8,288 bases of DNA from Chitinophagales bacterium (lineage in GTDB: Bacteria > Bacteroidota > Bacteroidia > Chitinophagales > UBA2359), in NCBI GenBank assembly GCA_020629595.1, contig JAHDDA010000109.1, forward strand, positions 1 through 8,288, written 5' to 3'. Shown here piece by piece: positions 1 through 6,709 of the stretch. A model generated the notes under the pieces. That model worked only from the letters and a program-made list of their open reading frames with translations, had not been told where the DNA came from and made no database searches. The stretch's first letter is position 1, and the number at the start of each line of letters is the position of its first letter. Position numbers and translations under genes: made by a program.

Positions 1-55
1 ATGTAGCAACATCAACACCTGCATTCAGGTTAAATCTTGTTACTTCTATTACTTG
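1..55. repeat. 55-bp exact direct repeat, copy at the window edge
   Basis: Positions 1-55 are identical to 637-691 on the same strand, and the match ends exactly where the sequences diverge at 56 and 692. It encodes the first residues of the third ABM-like domain. The offset is 636 bp, which is 212 codons or two domains. The equivalent stretch of the second domain is clearly diverged, so this is not simple conservation. The match may continue beyond the left edge. Confidence 0.95.
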
Positions 56-760
56 TCCAGTTGAATTTGAGATATCATTAAATACAGTATATCTATTCGC
101 AGCAAAAGTGTTCACATCTATCATTGCAAAGTAATCACCTACTGTTGGATTAACTTGAAAAGCTGCAATTGAAGCATCTGCATCAGCTAACGCTTCCCAA
201 AATACAATTACTGCATAATTTCCTGCTGCATCTACATTTGCTCCACTCATTCTTTTGATATAACCAGGCTGTTGGCTTGCAAAATCTGCATCAATTTCTG
301 CATCTCGGTCTTCAAAAGCTTGTGCATCAACGCCTGCATTGATATCAAATGTTGTAATTTCTATTACATTGTTAATTTCTAATTCAAAATTTAAGTCTAA
401 TGGCTCAAGTGCTTCAAATCTTTCGGCTGTGAATGTGTTTGTATCAATCATTCCAAAGTAATCGCCTACTGTTGGGTCGGCTCCAAATGCCGCAATTGAA
501 GCATCGGCATTAGCTAAAGATTCCCAAAATACCATTACAACATATCTTCCATCTTGGTCAACACCTGTTTCTCGCTTTAAAAAGCCAGGTTGTTGGCTGG
601 CAAAGTCAGCTTCAATTTCTGCATCTCGGTCTTGGAATGTAGCAACATCAACACCTGCATTCAGGTTAAATCTTGTTACTTCTATTACTTGCTGTGCCGA
701 AACACTTACGGTAAATAGCAGTAACAATGTAAAAAGTAAAGAATTAAATTTCATCATCAT
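1..760 (-). CDS. Secreted protein with tandem ABM-like (dimeric alpha/beta barrel) domains, 3' end outside the window
   Basis: I translated this open frame by hand. It starts at 760 and stays open for 253 codons to the left edge, so the C-terminus is missing. Three consecutive ATGs (760, 757, 754) are possible starts. Residues 1-23 form a signal peptide with a Leu/Phe-rich core ending in VSAQ, so the product is exported. Then come repeated domains: residues 25-131, 132-236, and a third beginning at 237 and cut at 253. Each opens with VIE(V/I)T.F..NAGVD, has RDAEI.ADFASQQPG near position 21-35, an (V/I)VFWE.LA.ADASIAAF strand-helix in the middle, and ends with PTVGDYF.MID.NTF. This resembles the antibiotic biosynthesis monooxygenase-like ferredoxin fold. 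Family assignment rests on pattern recognition only, and enzymatic activity is not shown. It lies 83 bases downstream of an AraC-type regulator on the same strand. I found no clear TAnnTTTG in that gap, so co-transcription is possible. Confidence 0.82.
   Translation of the reverse strand, partial: MMMKFNSLLFTLLLLFTVSVSAQQVIEVTRFNLNAGVDVATFQDRDAEIEADFASQQPGFLKRETGVDQDGRYVVMVFWESLANADASIAAFGADPTVGDYFGMIDTNTFTAERFEALEPLDLNFELEINNVIEITTFDINAGVDAQAFEDRDAEIDADFASQQPGYIKRMSGANVDAAGNYAVIVFWEALADADASIAAFQVNPTVGDYFAMIDVNTFAANRYTVFNDISNSTGQVIEVTRFNLNAGVDVAT
637..691. repeat. 55-bp exact direct repeat, internal copy
   Basis: This is the internal twin of positions 1-55. It encodes the start of the first ABM-like domain immediately after the signal peptide. 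On the coding strand the identity begins at the codon for Gln24 (matching Gln236), which is the signal peptide/domain boundary. Confidence 0.95.
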
Positions 761-843
761 CAAAAGAATTTGTTTTAACAATTAACAAATTTCTATTAAA
801 TGAAAAGTGATGTAACTACCAAAAAGTGCAAATTATCAACCAT

Positions 844-1731
844 TTAATGATTTTCTCTGAAGTTTTTGGGAGTTATTCCTGTATGTTTTTTAAAAAGCCT
901 TGTTAAGTGATGCAATTCATTGAAGTTTAAATCATAAGCAATTTCGGAAACCGTTTTATTTGTATAGAGCAATTTACTCTTAATTTCGTTTACTATTTTC
1001 TCTTTTATAATATCTCTTGCAGAAATGTTATAATACTTTTTTGTCAACTTATTTAAAGTTACTCCAGTAATGTTTAACATTTCTGCATAATCTTTTACTT
1101 TATGATATTTGTTGTAGTTTTCCTCTAGCTTCTTTTTAAACTCAATTAAGGTTTGATTGAATTGAGCATCCAAATCAATATTATGGAATTGACAGAAATC
1201 TCTATTTAACTTTGTTAGTATATAATACAGTATAGATCTTAATAAGTGTTCACTATCTTTTTTAGGGCGAATAATTTCTTTCATTATTTCTTGAAAAAAA
1301 TTTTCGTTAGAAGAAAACTCTCCACTTTTATATTTTAGTGTACACTTTATATTAGGATTAAAAAAATATTGTAACCTATAAACAAAAAACTTATCTGCAA
1401 AGAAAGTGTTTAAAAACTCTTTTTCAAAAACCAGATAATACCCAAAAACATCACTGCTTTTTAAAGTCCATTGACGTTTTTGATAAGGGCTTATAAATAA
1501 AAGCTGTTCATTTTGAATATCTATTTTTTGAGTATCTAAAATTATATTTCCTTTTATTTTAGAGAAAATTAATACTACAAAAAAATCAGAACAATGTAAA
1601 TTATCACTAAAATCAAAAAAAGGTAATTCTTCAATTTTTCCTGCCTCAATTAATAGCCCATTATTGTATTTTTCTTTATTAAAACTATAAACTTTCAATT
1701 TACACTTTTTTACAAATGTGTAAAAAAACAT
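844..1731 (-). CDS. AraC-family transcriptional regulator
   Basis: This 295-residue protein is of normal length for an AraC/XylS regulator. Residues 1 to about 190 form the variable, probably cupin-like sensing part ('IDIQNEQLLFISPYQKRQW' at about 70-88 fits its beta strands). Residues about 195-295 are the DNA-binding domain with two helix-turn-helix units: KVKDYAEMLNITGVTLNKLTKK (211-232) and TVSEIAYDLNF..LHHLTRLFKKHTGITPKNFRE (260-293). The second contains the family signature LFKKHTGITP..FR. ATG 1731 is the only convincing start. Its leader is A/T-rich without a Shine-Dalgarno. It follows the terminator at 1811-1849 and is therefore a separate unit from the gene before it. It lies 83 bases upstream of the ABM-like secreted protein, which it may control. 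The effector is unknown; most of the N-terminal half shows no motif I recognise. Confidence 0.93.
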   Translation of the reverse strand: MFFYTFVKKCKLKVYSFNKEKYNNGLLIEAGKIEELPFFDFSDNLHCSDFFVVLIFSKIKGNIILDTQKIDIQNEQLLFISPYQKRQWTLKSSDVFGYYLVFEKEFLNTFFADKFFVYRLQYFFNPNIKCTLKYKSGEFSSNENFFQEIMKEIIRPKKDSEHLLRSILYYILTKLNRDFCQFHNIDLDAQFNQTLIEFKKKLEENYNKYHKVKDYAEMLNITGVTLNKLTKKYYNISARDIIKEKIVNEIKSKLLYTNKTVSEIAYDLNFNELHHLTRLFKKHTGITPKNFRENH

Positions 1732-1810
1732 ATTAATTTTCGCAGTTTGGCAATATAATTTATGTTGTATATAGCAACTTATAAAACAGTTTTAACAAAT
1801 GTTTATAAGC

Positions 1811-1849
1811 AAAAAAAGCCCTTACAAAACATTTTTTACAAGAACTTTT
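1811..1849 (-). terminator. Rho-independent terminator of the 470-residue secreted protein gene
   Basis: Read on the minus strand, a 16-bp stem pairs 1849-1834 with 1829-1814 around a 4-base loop (AAUG). A U-run encoded by 1817-1811 overlaps the 3' base of the stem. Twelve pairs are Watson-Crick and four are G-U wobbles, so the stem is intact only in RNA of the minus strand. It begins 26 bases after the stop codon of the upstream gene and lies 80 bases before the AraC start. Confidence 0.72.
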
Positions 1850-1875
1850 GCAATATTTTTATTATAACCAATTAT

Positions 1876-3288
1876 CTATTTTACGTTAGCACAAGGTATT
1901 TTTTGTACTTCTTCTGAACTATGTTGATAGGTTTCTCCAAAACCATTTCCATTATAGTTTTGTCTAAAGCTAAAAATCTGATAAACACATTCTCCCTTTG
2001 AATTTTTACCTACACAAGCTCCGTCAATTTTTCTTGCTACTAAAGCTCCACCTTCTGTAATATTAGTCCAATTTTGGTTAGTAATTATTGCATTAGTAAA
2101 AGTTTCTTTTCGTCCCTGATTATTAACAGATTTTACCATTGCTTGTTCAAGGTTACCATCATTCATACGAGCCGTTGGCAATTGAATATCAGCAAATCTA
2201 CTATCAGATATTTTATTGGCTATTTTTTCATAAAAAGTTTGATCTCCACTTAAATCTATATTGAAGTTTCCTTTTACTTCACTTGCTTTATCTACATCAA
2301 ACAATAAGGTAATTTCAACTTTATGTTTGCGTGGCGAAATGCGAGATAATTCTTCATTAAATCGTTGTGTAGTATAATTTCCTTTTTTAATATCTGAACT
2401 AGCATTATAAGAAGACGGATTAGGCACTAATACAAATTGTACATAGTTATTATCAAACTCGTCATTTTCTAATTGTAAGTGGCATTCATATCTATTAGTC
2501 ATTTGTTTATCATCAATGCGTAAACGTATATCTAATCTAGAATCTTTTCCATTTGCTGCACGAACACTTCTGCCTAAGTATGCTGTTCCATAAATAGTTT
2601 CTCCTGTTTCAAAAGAATTTTTAATATCGCTAGTTGATTCACTACCAATTGATAGTGGTTTATTAGACCAAACAATTTCATTCAGGTTTTCCTTATGAAA
2701 AGCACTAGTATTATTACTGGCACTTCCACCTAATGCTGTTAATACTTTTTCAGAAGCATTACTTAATTCACTTATTTTAGAATGGTTTGGCGATATAAGT
2801 TTAATGCCATCTGTAAAGTCTTTGGCTTCTTGAGCAAAATTTAGTCCCAAGCCAACATTCGATGTTTTATACGAATACGCTTTTTCTATTAGCTCATTAA
2901 TTTTTCCAGTTAGCACTTCATTAACAAATTGGTCATAATTTTTATGAAAATCTTCTAAAGTTCGAATGTGCATTTTGGTAGAACTAGAATTGTTAGGTAT
3001 TAACTTTGCTCTTTTCAGTTTTTTTTGTACTTCTTCTCTGTTATAATCTTGGGCACTTTGTAAATAATCAGCTCCTTTAGGTGCTCTATAAACACTTTCG
3101 CTACTATAAAGACGTTGGGCTATTTCGTATTTTTCATAAAGGTAAGATTTGAAGTCAAAGGGAGAAGAAGTACCCTTATTAGACGAGTTTTTTTTGCCTA
3201 ATTTAAAATTTTTATTAAACTGTGCTGATGCATCAATAGATAACGTTAGGCACATTATTAATGCTAATAAAACTTTGATATTTTTCAT
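1876..3288 (-). CDS. Secreted protein of unknown function (470 residues)
   Basis: I do not recognise this family. Residues 1-22 are a signal peptide (MKNIK, then a hydrophobic core, ending DASA before QF), so the product is exported to the periplasm or outside. After a Lys/Asn/Ser-rich linker (24-43) comes a mainly helical, charged region (about 45-185). Next is a predicted beta-rich segment (about 203-347: IVWSNKPLSI, ETIYGTAYLGR, RLDIRLRIDD, YVQFVLVPN, HKVEITLLFDVD). The C-terminal part (about 398-466) contains ITNQNW, GGALVARKIDGAC and YQIFSFRQNY, with three cysteines at 425, 434 and 466 besides Cys269. There is no sorting domain or membrane helix after the signal peptide, and no lipobox. 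The gene stands alone: its own candidate promoter lies upstream (3350-3357) and a terminator follows its stop. A four-codon open frame upstream (ATG at 3299) overlaps its ATG as ATGA, probably by chance. Confidence 0.88.
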   Translation of the reverse strand: MKNIKVLLALIMCLTLSIDASAQFNKNFKLGKKNSSNKGTSSPFDFKSYLYEKYEIAQRLYSSESVYRAPKGADYLQSAQDYNREEVQKKLKRAKLIPNNSSSTKMHIRTLEDFHKNYDQFVNEVLTGKINELIEKAYSYKTSNVGLGLNFAQEAKDFTDGIKLISPNHSKISELSNASEKVLTALGGSASNNTSAFHKENLNEIVWSNKPLSIGSESTSDIKNSFETGETIYGTAYLGRSVRAANGKDSRLDIRLRIDDKQMTNRYECHLQLENDEFDNNYVQFVLVPNPSSYNASSDIKKGNYTTQRFNEELSRISPRKHKVEITLLFDVDKASEVKGNFNIDLSGDQTFYEKIANKISDSRFADIQLPTARMNDGNLEQAMVKSVNNQGRKETFTNAIITNQNWTNITEGGALVARKIDGACVGKNSKGECVYQIFSFRQNYNGNGFGETYQHSSEEVQKIPCANVK

Positions 3289-3349
3289 AATATAATCATT
3301 TTGTAAAATTAAGAAATTGAGTTAAAATGTTATAAGTGTATTATGAAAT

Positions 3350-3357
3350 CAAATGTA
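3350..3357 (-). promoter_or_regulatory. Candidate -7 promoter element for the 470-residue gene
   Basis: On the minus strand this reads TACATTTG, matching the Bacteroidota -7 consensus TAnnTTTG. A TTTA lies 19 bases upstream, where TTTG is expected for the -33 element, a three-of-four match. The start codon would follow about 60 bases downstream. The element overlaps one arm of a 10-bp inverted repeat (3351-3360 / 3379-3388). In AT-rich DNA such matches arise by chance, hence the modest confidence. Confidence 0.45.
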
Positions 3358-3388
3358 ATTAGTTAGTTGGGTTTTATAAATTACATTT
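3351..3388. repeat. 10-bp inverted repeat in the upstream region of the 470-residue gene
   Basis: AAATGTAATT at 3351-3360 is the exact reverse complement of AATTACATTT at 3379-3388, with an 18-base spacer. One arm covers most of the candidate -7 element, a placement that would suit an operator. No regulator can be assigned. Confidence 0.5.
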
Positions 3389-3485
3389 TTTGTAAAAATT
3401 ATTTCATTTTTCACAAACGAGCTACTTAAAATATTGTAAATCAACACATTAAATACTAGGAAATTAAAAATTTTGCTTCATATTT

Positions 3486-3528
3486 AGAAAAAATAAAAAG
3501 CCCCTGCACATAAGTTGTGCAGAGGCTT
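3486..3528 (-). terminator. Rho-independent terminator of the cysteine-rich membrane-anchored protein gene
   Basis: On the minus strand AAGCCTCTGCAC (3528-3517) pairs with GTGCAGGGGCTT (3509-3498). The 12-bp stem has one internal mismatch and a 7-base loop. It is followed by a T-rich tract (CTTTTTATTTTTTC on the minus strand). It starts 28 bases after the stop codon at 3557, so it ends that transcript before the next minus-strand gene. Confidence 0.88.
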
Positions 3529-3556
3529 CTGATTCATCAATGAAAACTAAGTTAGC

Positions 3557-4936
3557 TTACTTGTTATTAGCTAAAACAATTAAGTGAACTAAGTATGCAA
3601 AAATTGGGGCTACAATTGTGCAACCAAGTATATCAACTACTGTAAAGAAACCGTAGAATGTTAAGGCGTAAACCGAAATAAAGCCAAGTAAAACAACCGT
3701 AAGCATACAAGCGTGCATAAACACTTCTTTATTGAATGGATAAGCACTTGCATTTTTCCAATTGAAACGAACATTGCTACCATTTGCTAGTTGCGTTTGA
3801 CCCACTAATGAATATAACATTGTGAAATTAAGGGTTAAAAGAGCTAAAATAATTAATCCCCATTCGCCCATAGTTGGTACATCTTCGGCTGGCGGAGGTG
3901 TTTCACAAGGCTCACAAGAACCGCCACAATCAACTCCAGTTTCGTCACCATTCATCATTCCATCAGTACAAGTTGGTGTTGGCTCAGTTTCACAAGGCTC
4001 ACAAGAACCACCGCAATCAACGCCAGTTTCATCGCCGTTCATCATTCCATCGGTACAAGTTGGCTCAACCACTACAATTGGCGTTCCTGCACAAACACAA
4101 TTGGTATATACATCGTTTTCAGTATCAACATTTTCATCATCACAAGCAGTTCCGTCAGCAATTTCTCCAATTGTATCGTCATTATCATCACAATCAATAT
4201 CAGCACAAACTCCGTCAGCATCAGCATCTCCTCCTGCATCAGCACAAGGATCGGCTACTGGCTCACCACAAGGTTCTGGTGCGTTGTAAACTGCCGAAAG
4301 GCTATTATCATCAGTAATAGAAACATTATCAATAGAAACTTGCTCTGAACCAGCATTGTTTAATACGCAAATTTGTAATTGGAAAGTTGAACTTGCAGCA
4401 GCAGAACCTGTCACTGTTGTTGGAATTAAGGCTGAAGTTGACCAATCTCCATCATCGGGTAAATCACCTACTAATGTATGAACACCATCACTAAAATCAC
4501 CTCCAGTAAGCGTTGAAGAAACACCATCTGCAATTAAGTTTACATCTACATAATCTTCTGCCTCAATATCGCCACTTTCAACTACATCTACTGAAATAGA
4601 AATTGTTGTAGCACCACCTATGGTTAATACTGGAGAATTGAAACATAAAATTGCTTCTGCATCTTGAAATTCTAAAACTCCAGACGCTTGTGTTTCGGCA
4701 TTGTCGCCAGCAGCTGTTAAAGTTGTTACATCTCCTTGAACTGACAGATACCAACCATCGCCAGCATTGGGCATATAAGTTTCACAAAGAGTTGGGTCTG
4801 CATCATCACAAGGACCAGCAATTTCGGCTGCATCACAAGTTTCAAAATCTGTAAAATCTTCTGAGAAGATTACTGTTTGTGCTTGCATTTGAAAACCAAA
4901 ACACAAGCAAGCAATTAGTAGAAAAGTTTTTTTCAT
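3557..4936 (-). CDS. Secreted cysteine-rich calcium-binding-type protein with VPTMGEWG motif and three-helix membrane tail
   Basis: This 459-residue protein is exported by a signal peptide (1-20, ending QMQAQ). Residues about 22-210 form a Ser/Thr/Val-rich beta-sandwich (FSEDFTDFE at the start, DVVESGDIEAEDYVDVNL in the middle, VSIDNVSI at the end), like adhesion or ligand-binding jelly-roll domains of Bacteroidota. Residues 231-257 (CADAGGDADADG..., DCDDND) match MopE/thrombospondin-3-type calcium- or metal-binding loops. Residues 262-285 carry the GTACDD...ENDVY..C.C.GTP motif. Two identical cysteine modules follow (294-317 and 323-346). VPTMGEWG (353-360) resembles the IPTL-CTERM sorting motif and leads into the first membrane helix (about 359-378). 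Unlike the classical tail there are two more predicted helices (about 407-428 and 436-456), ending in NNK. The ectodomain is strongly acidic. Likely a surface or envelope adhesin, but ligand and exact location are unknown. It is transcribed alone, divergently from the gene at 5137, and ends at a strong terminator. Confidence 0.9.
   Translation of the reverse strand: MKKTFLLIACLCFGFQMQAQTVIFSEDFTDFETCDAAEIAGPCDDADPTLCETYMPNAGDGWYLSVQGDVTTLTAAGDNAETQASGVLEFQDAEAILCFNSPVLTIGGATTISISVDVVESGDIEAEDYVDVNLIADGVSSTLTGGDFSDGVHTLVGDLPDDGDWSTSALIPTTVTGSAAASSTFQLQICVLNNAGSEQVSIDNVSITDDNSLSAVYNAPEPCGEPVADPCADAGGDADADGVCADIDCDDNDDTIGEIADGTACDDENVDTENDVYTNCVCAGTPIVVVEPTCTDGMMNGDETGVDCGGSCEPCETEPTPTCTDGMMNGDETGVDCGGSCEPCETPPPAEDVPTMGEWGLIILALLTLNFTMLYSLVGQTQLANGSNVRFNWKNASAYPFNKEVFMHACMLTVVLLGFISVYALTFYGFFTVVDILGCTIVAPIFAYLVHLIVLANNK
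3900..4063 (-). repeat. Tandem 87-bp (29-residue) cysteine module, two copies
   Basis: Copy A (3900-3976) and copy B (3987-4063) are 77-bp stretches identical at 70 positions, with a period of 87 bp. Both encode the same residues (C.DGMMNGDETGVDCGG.C..CET). The seven differences are all synonymous. Each unit carries four cysteines and acidic residues. The units are separated by a short Pro/Thr/Glu linker. Confidence 0.93.
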
Positions 4937-4975
4937 AATCGAATTTTTATTATTTTTAATTATGTGATTAGTTTT

Positions 4976-5024
4976 TACTTTTGTTCACGTAGGAATTGCT
5001 CTTTAATACCTATAAACAAAAGTA
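4976..5024. promoter_or_regulatory. Divergent intergenic region with opposed TAnnTTTG elements forming an inverted repeat
   Basis: TACTTTTGTT (4976-4985) and its exact reverse complement AACAAAAGTA (5015-5024) lie 29 bases apart. Each arm contains TACTTTTG, a match to the Bacteroidota -7 consensus TAnnTTTG. One points right toward the gene at 5137, the other left toward the gene starting at 4936. The resulting transcripts would overlap by roughly 20 bases. Neither has a perfect TTTG at the -33 position (the rightward one has TTTT 19 bases upstream). The region could be a pair of promoters or an operator. Confidence 0.42.
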
Positions 5025-5136
5025 GATGTTTGTTTTTTTGAAAAGAATTACATTTTTACACCTTTATTATATTGAAAGTTGCAATTTAAAACCTCAATTT
5101 GTTGATTATCAGGCATTTATTTTTTTAATTATTAAT

Positions 5137-6663
5137 ATGAAAAGACAAAACCATCTATTCGATTTAATCCATTCATTAACTAAAAGTGAGCTTTATTTTT
5201 TCAAGCAATTTATGCAAAGTATAGAGCAAAAAGGGCAACACTATTTGAAAGTTGTTGAGGCAATTTTGAAACAAAAAAACTATGATGAAAAGGCAATTAA
5301 AAAGCAATTATCAAACGAAAATTTTGTAGCACATTTTCCTGTTTTCAAAAACCAACTATTCAATACTATATTAAAAGCACTTAGGCTTTTTTATGAAGAA
5401 ACTACGGTTATGGATAAAATTTTGGCTTTGGAAACCAATTATAGAATTTTAAAAAATAGAGGATTGATGCACATTGCAAGTGTGCAGTTAGACAAGGCAA
5501 TAAAACTTGCCAATGAATCAGAAGCATTGGTAAATAAAATTAGGCTAGGGCAATGGCATAACAACAGACTTTCTAATATAGAAATTTACAGAGATGATAA
5601 AAATGCTAATAACAGTTTTGTTGATGTACCTGCTCTTTGTGATGATTTAAAATATTATTTTCAGTTTGAAAGCCTTGTAAAAAAAATTGATAAACTCATT
5701 TTGAAAAGTAGCGTAAGAAAAAAAGAAGATTTAGAACAAATAAAACAAATTGCTAATTCTTCCTTGCTTGCTACAAATTCCGAAATATTAAGTGTAAGAA
5801 CACAAGTTTTTTACTTTCATGCAAAAGCATCTTGTTTTTTAGGGCTAAAAAATTACCCACTTTTTGTTGAAAGTTATAAAAATTTATACAAGTTGTTTTC
5901 TGAACACCCCAGAATTTTAGATACAGAACCATTTACTAAAATAATTACTTATCGAAACCTAATTTGGGGTTTAGTACGTACCAAGAAAGACTTTTCAGTT
6001 ATTCAATTTTACATAAACGAATATACCAATTTTTTAAATCAGTTTAAAGGAAAGCAAAAATCAGCTTTACAATATGAACGCCGAATATTAGATTGTGAAT
6101 TTGCCTATCGTATAAACTTTTACTTGTTTAATAAAGAATATGCTAGGGCTTTAAAATATGCTAAAGATTTTAATGAGTTACTAGATTTAAAACGCAAAAA
6201 AATATCAGATTTTCATTTTATTAATTATAAATATGAGATTGCTTATACTTATTGGTGCAACAACTTAAAAACCAAAGCCCAAACCATTTTAAGTGAATTA
6301 TTAAATAGAGAAAATTTAAAAATTAGAAACGATATTTTCGCTTTTACCAATTTACTAAATTTATTAATTGAATATGAAAATAAACACTTTGAATTTTTAA
6401 AATACCAATTAACTAATGTTAAGCTAAAGTTACAAAGAAGAAATTACTTTTTCGATTTTGAAAAAACACTCATTGAAATGCTCAATAAACTATTAAAAGA
6501 AGTTGATATTAAAGCAGAGAAAGAGATTTTGAAAAATTATAAAAAAACTTTTATAGAAATGAGTGAACAACCTACCGAAATTGAAGCCTTGGAAAGATTA
6601 AATATTTTCAATTGGTTAGATCAACAAATTGAAGTAGGGCATAGATTAAATAGCAATGGTTGA
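5137..6663 (+). CDS. Soluble alpha-helical protein of unknown function, probably a TPR-like helical repeat
   Basis: The open frame extends upstream to an ATG at 5026, but I choose ATG 5137 (508 residues). The protein from there begins MKRQNHLFDLIHSLTKSELYFFKQF, the typical start of a group of Bacteroidota helical proteins (LF.LI.SL.KSE..YFK). The 37 residues before it look like translated leader. There is no signal peptide or membrane segment, so it should be cytoplasmic. The protein is Lys-, Leu-, Asn- and aromatic-rich. It is built of consecutive amphipathic helices such as ALETNYRILKNRGL, VQLDKAIKLANESEALV, RALKYAKDFNELLDL and KAQTILSELLNREN, which suggests a TPR-like solenoid used for protein binding. 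I see no catalytic motif. It is visibly more AT-rich than the divergent secreted gene. It precedes the YifB-type gene on the same strand by 90 bases, with no terminator evident between them. Its function is not known to me. Confidence 0.86.
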   Translation: MKRQNHLFDLIHSLTKSELYFFKQFMQSIEQKGQHYLKVVEAILKQKNYDEKAIKKQLSNENFVAHFPVFKNQLFNTILKALRLFYEETTVMDKILALETNYRILKNRGLMHIASVQLDKAIKLANESEALVNKIRLGQWHNNRLSNIEIYRDDKNANNSFVDVPALCDDLKYYFQFESLVKKIDKLILKSSVRKKEDLEQIKQIANSSLLATNSEILSVRTQVFYFHAKASCFLGLKNYPLFVESYKNLYKLFSEHPRILDTEPFTKIITYRNLIWGLVRTKKDFSVIQFYINEYTNFLNQFKGKQKSALQYERRILDCEFAYRINFYLFNKEYARALKYAKDFNELLDLKRKKISDFHFINYKYEIAYTYWCNNLKTKAQTILSELLNRENLKIRNDIFAFTNLLNLLIEYENKHFEFLKYQLTNVKLKLQRRNYFFDFEKTLIEMLNKLLKEVDIKAEKEILKNYKKTFIEMSEQPTEIEALERLNIFNWLDQQIEVGHRLNSNG

Positions 6664-6709
6664 TACAGATAATGCATAAAATAAAATAGAATTATTTACA
6701 TTTATCAAG

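Noticed and set aside
785..846. TTAAATG / CATTTAA 7-bp inverted repeat between the AraC gene and the ABM-like gene as a terminator
   Set aside because: The spacer is long (about 40 bases), the arms are AT-only apart from one pair, and no T-tract follows. It is likely coincidental.
3900..4063. Short spaced repeats considered as a CRISPR-like array
   Set aside because: There are only two copies. They are in frame, encode identical cysteine modules, and are separated by a 10-base linker rather than a unique spacer.
3822..4317. Plus-strand open frames of 155 and 147 codons, one with a Ser/Pro/Gln-rich repeat
   Set aside because: They are antisense shadows of the cysteine-module region of the minus-strand secreted protein. 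The repeat in them merely mirrors the 87-bp tandem repeat, and the composition is implausible.
4651..4854. Plus-strand 67-codon open frame rich in Leu, His and Gln
   Set aside because: It lies antisense inside the beta-sandwich part of the secreted protein gene and has low-complexity composition and no leader.
4907..4936. Possible lipoprotein lipobox (Leu-Ile-Ala-Cys, Cys10) in the signal peptide of the cysteine-rich protein
   Set aside because: The cysteine comes too early to leave a full hydrophobic core before it. The ordinary cleavage site after QMQAQ fits better.
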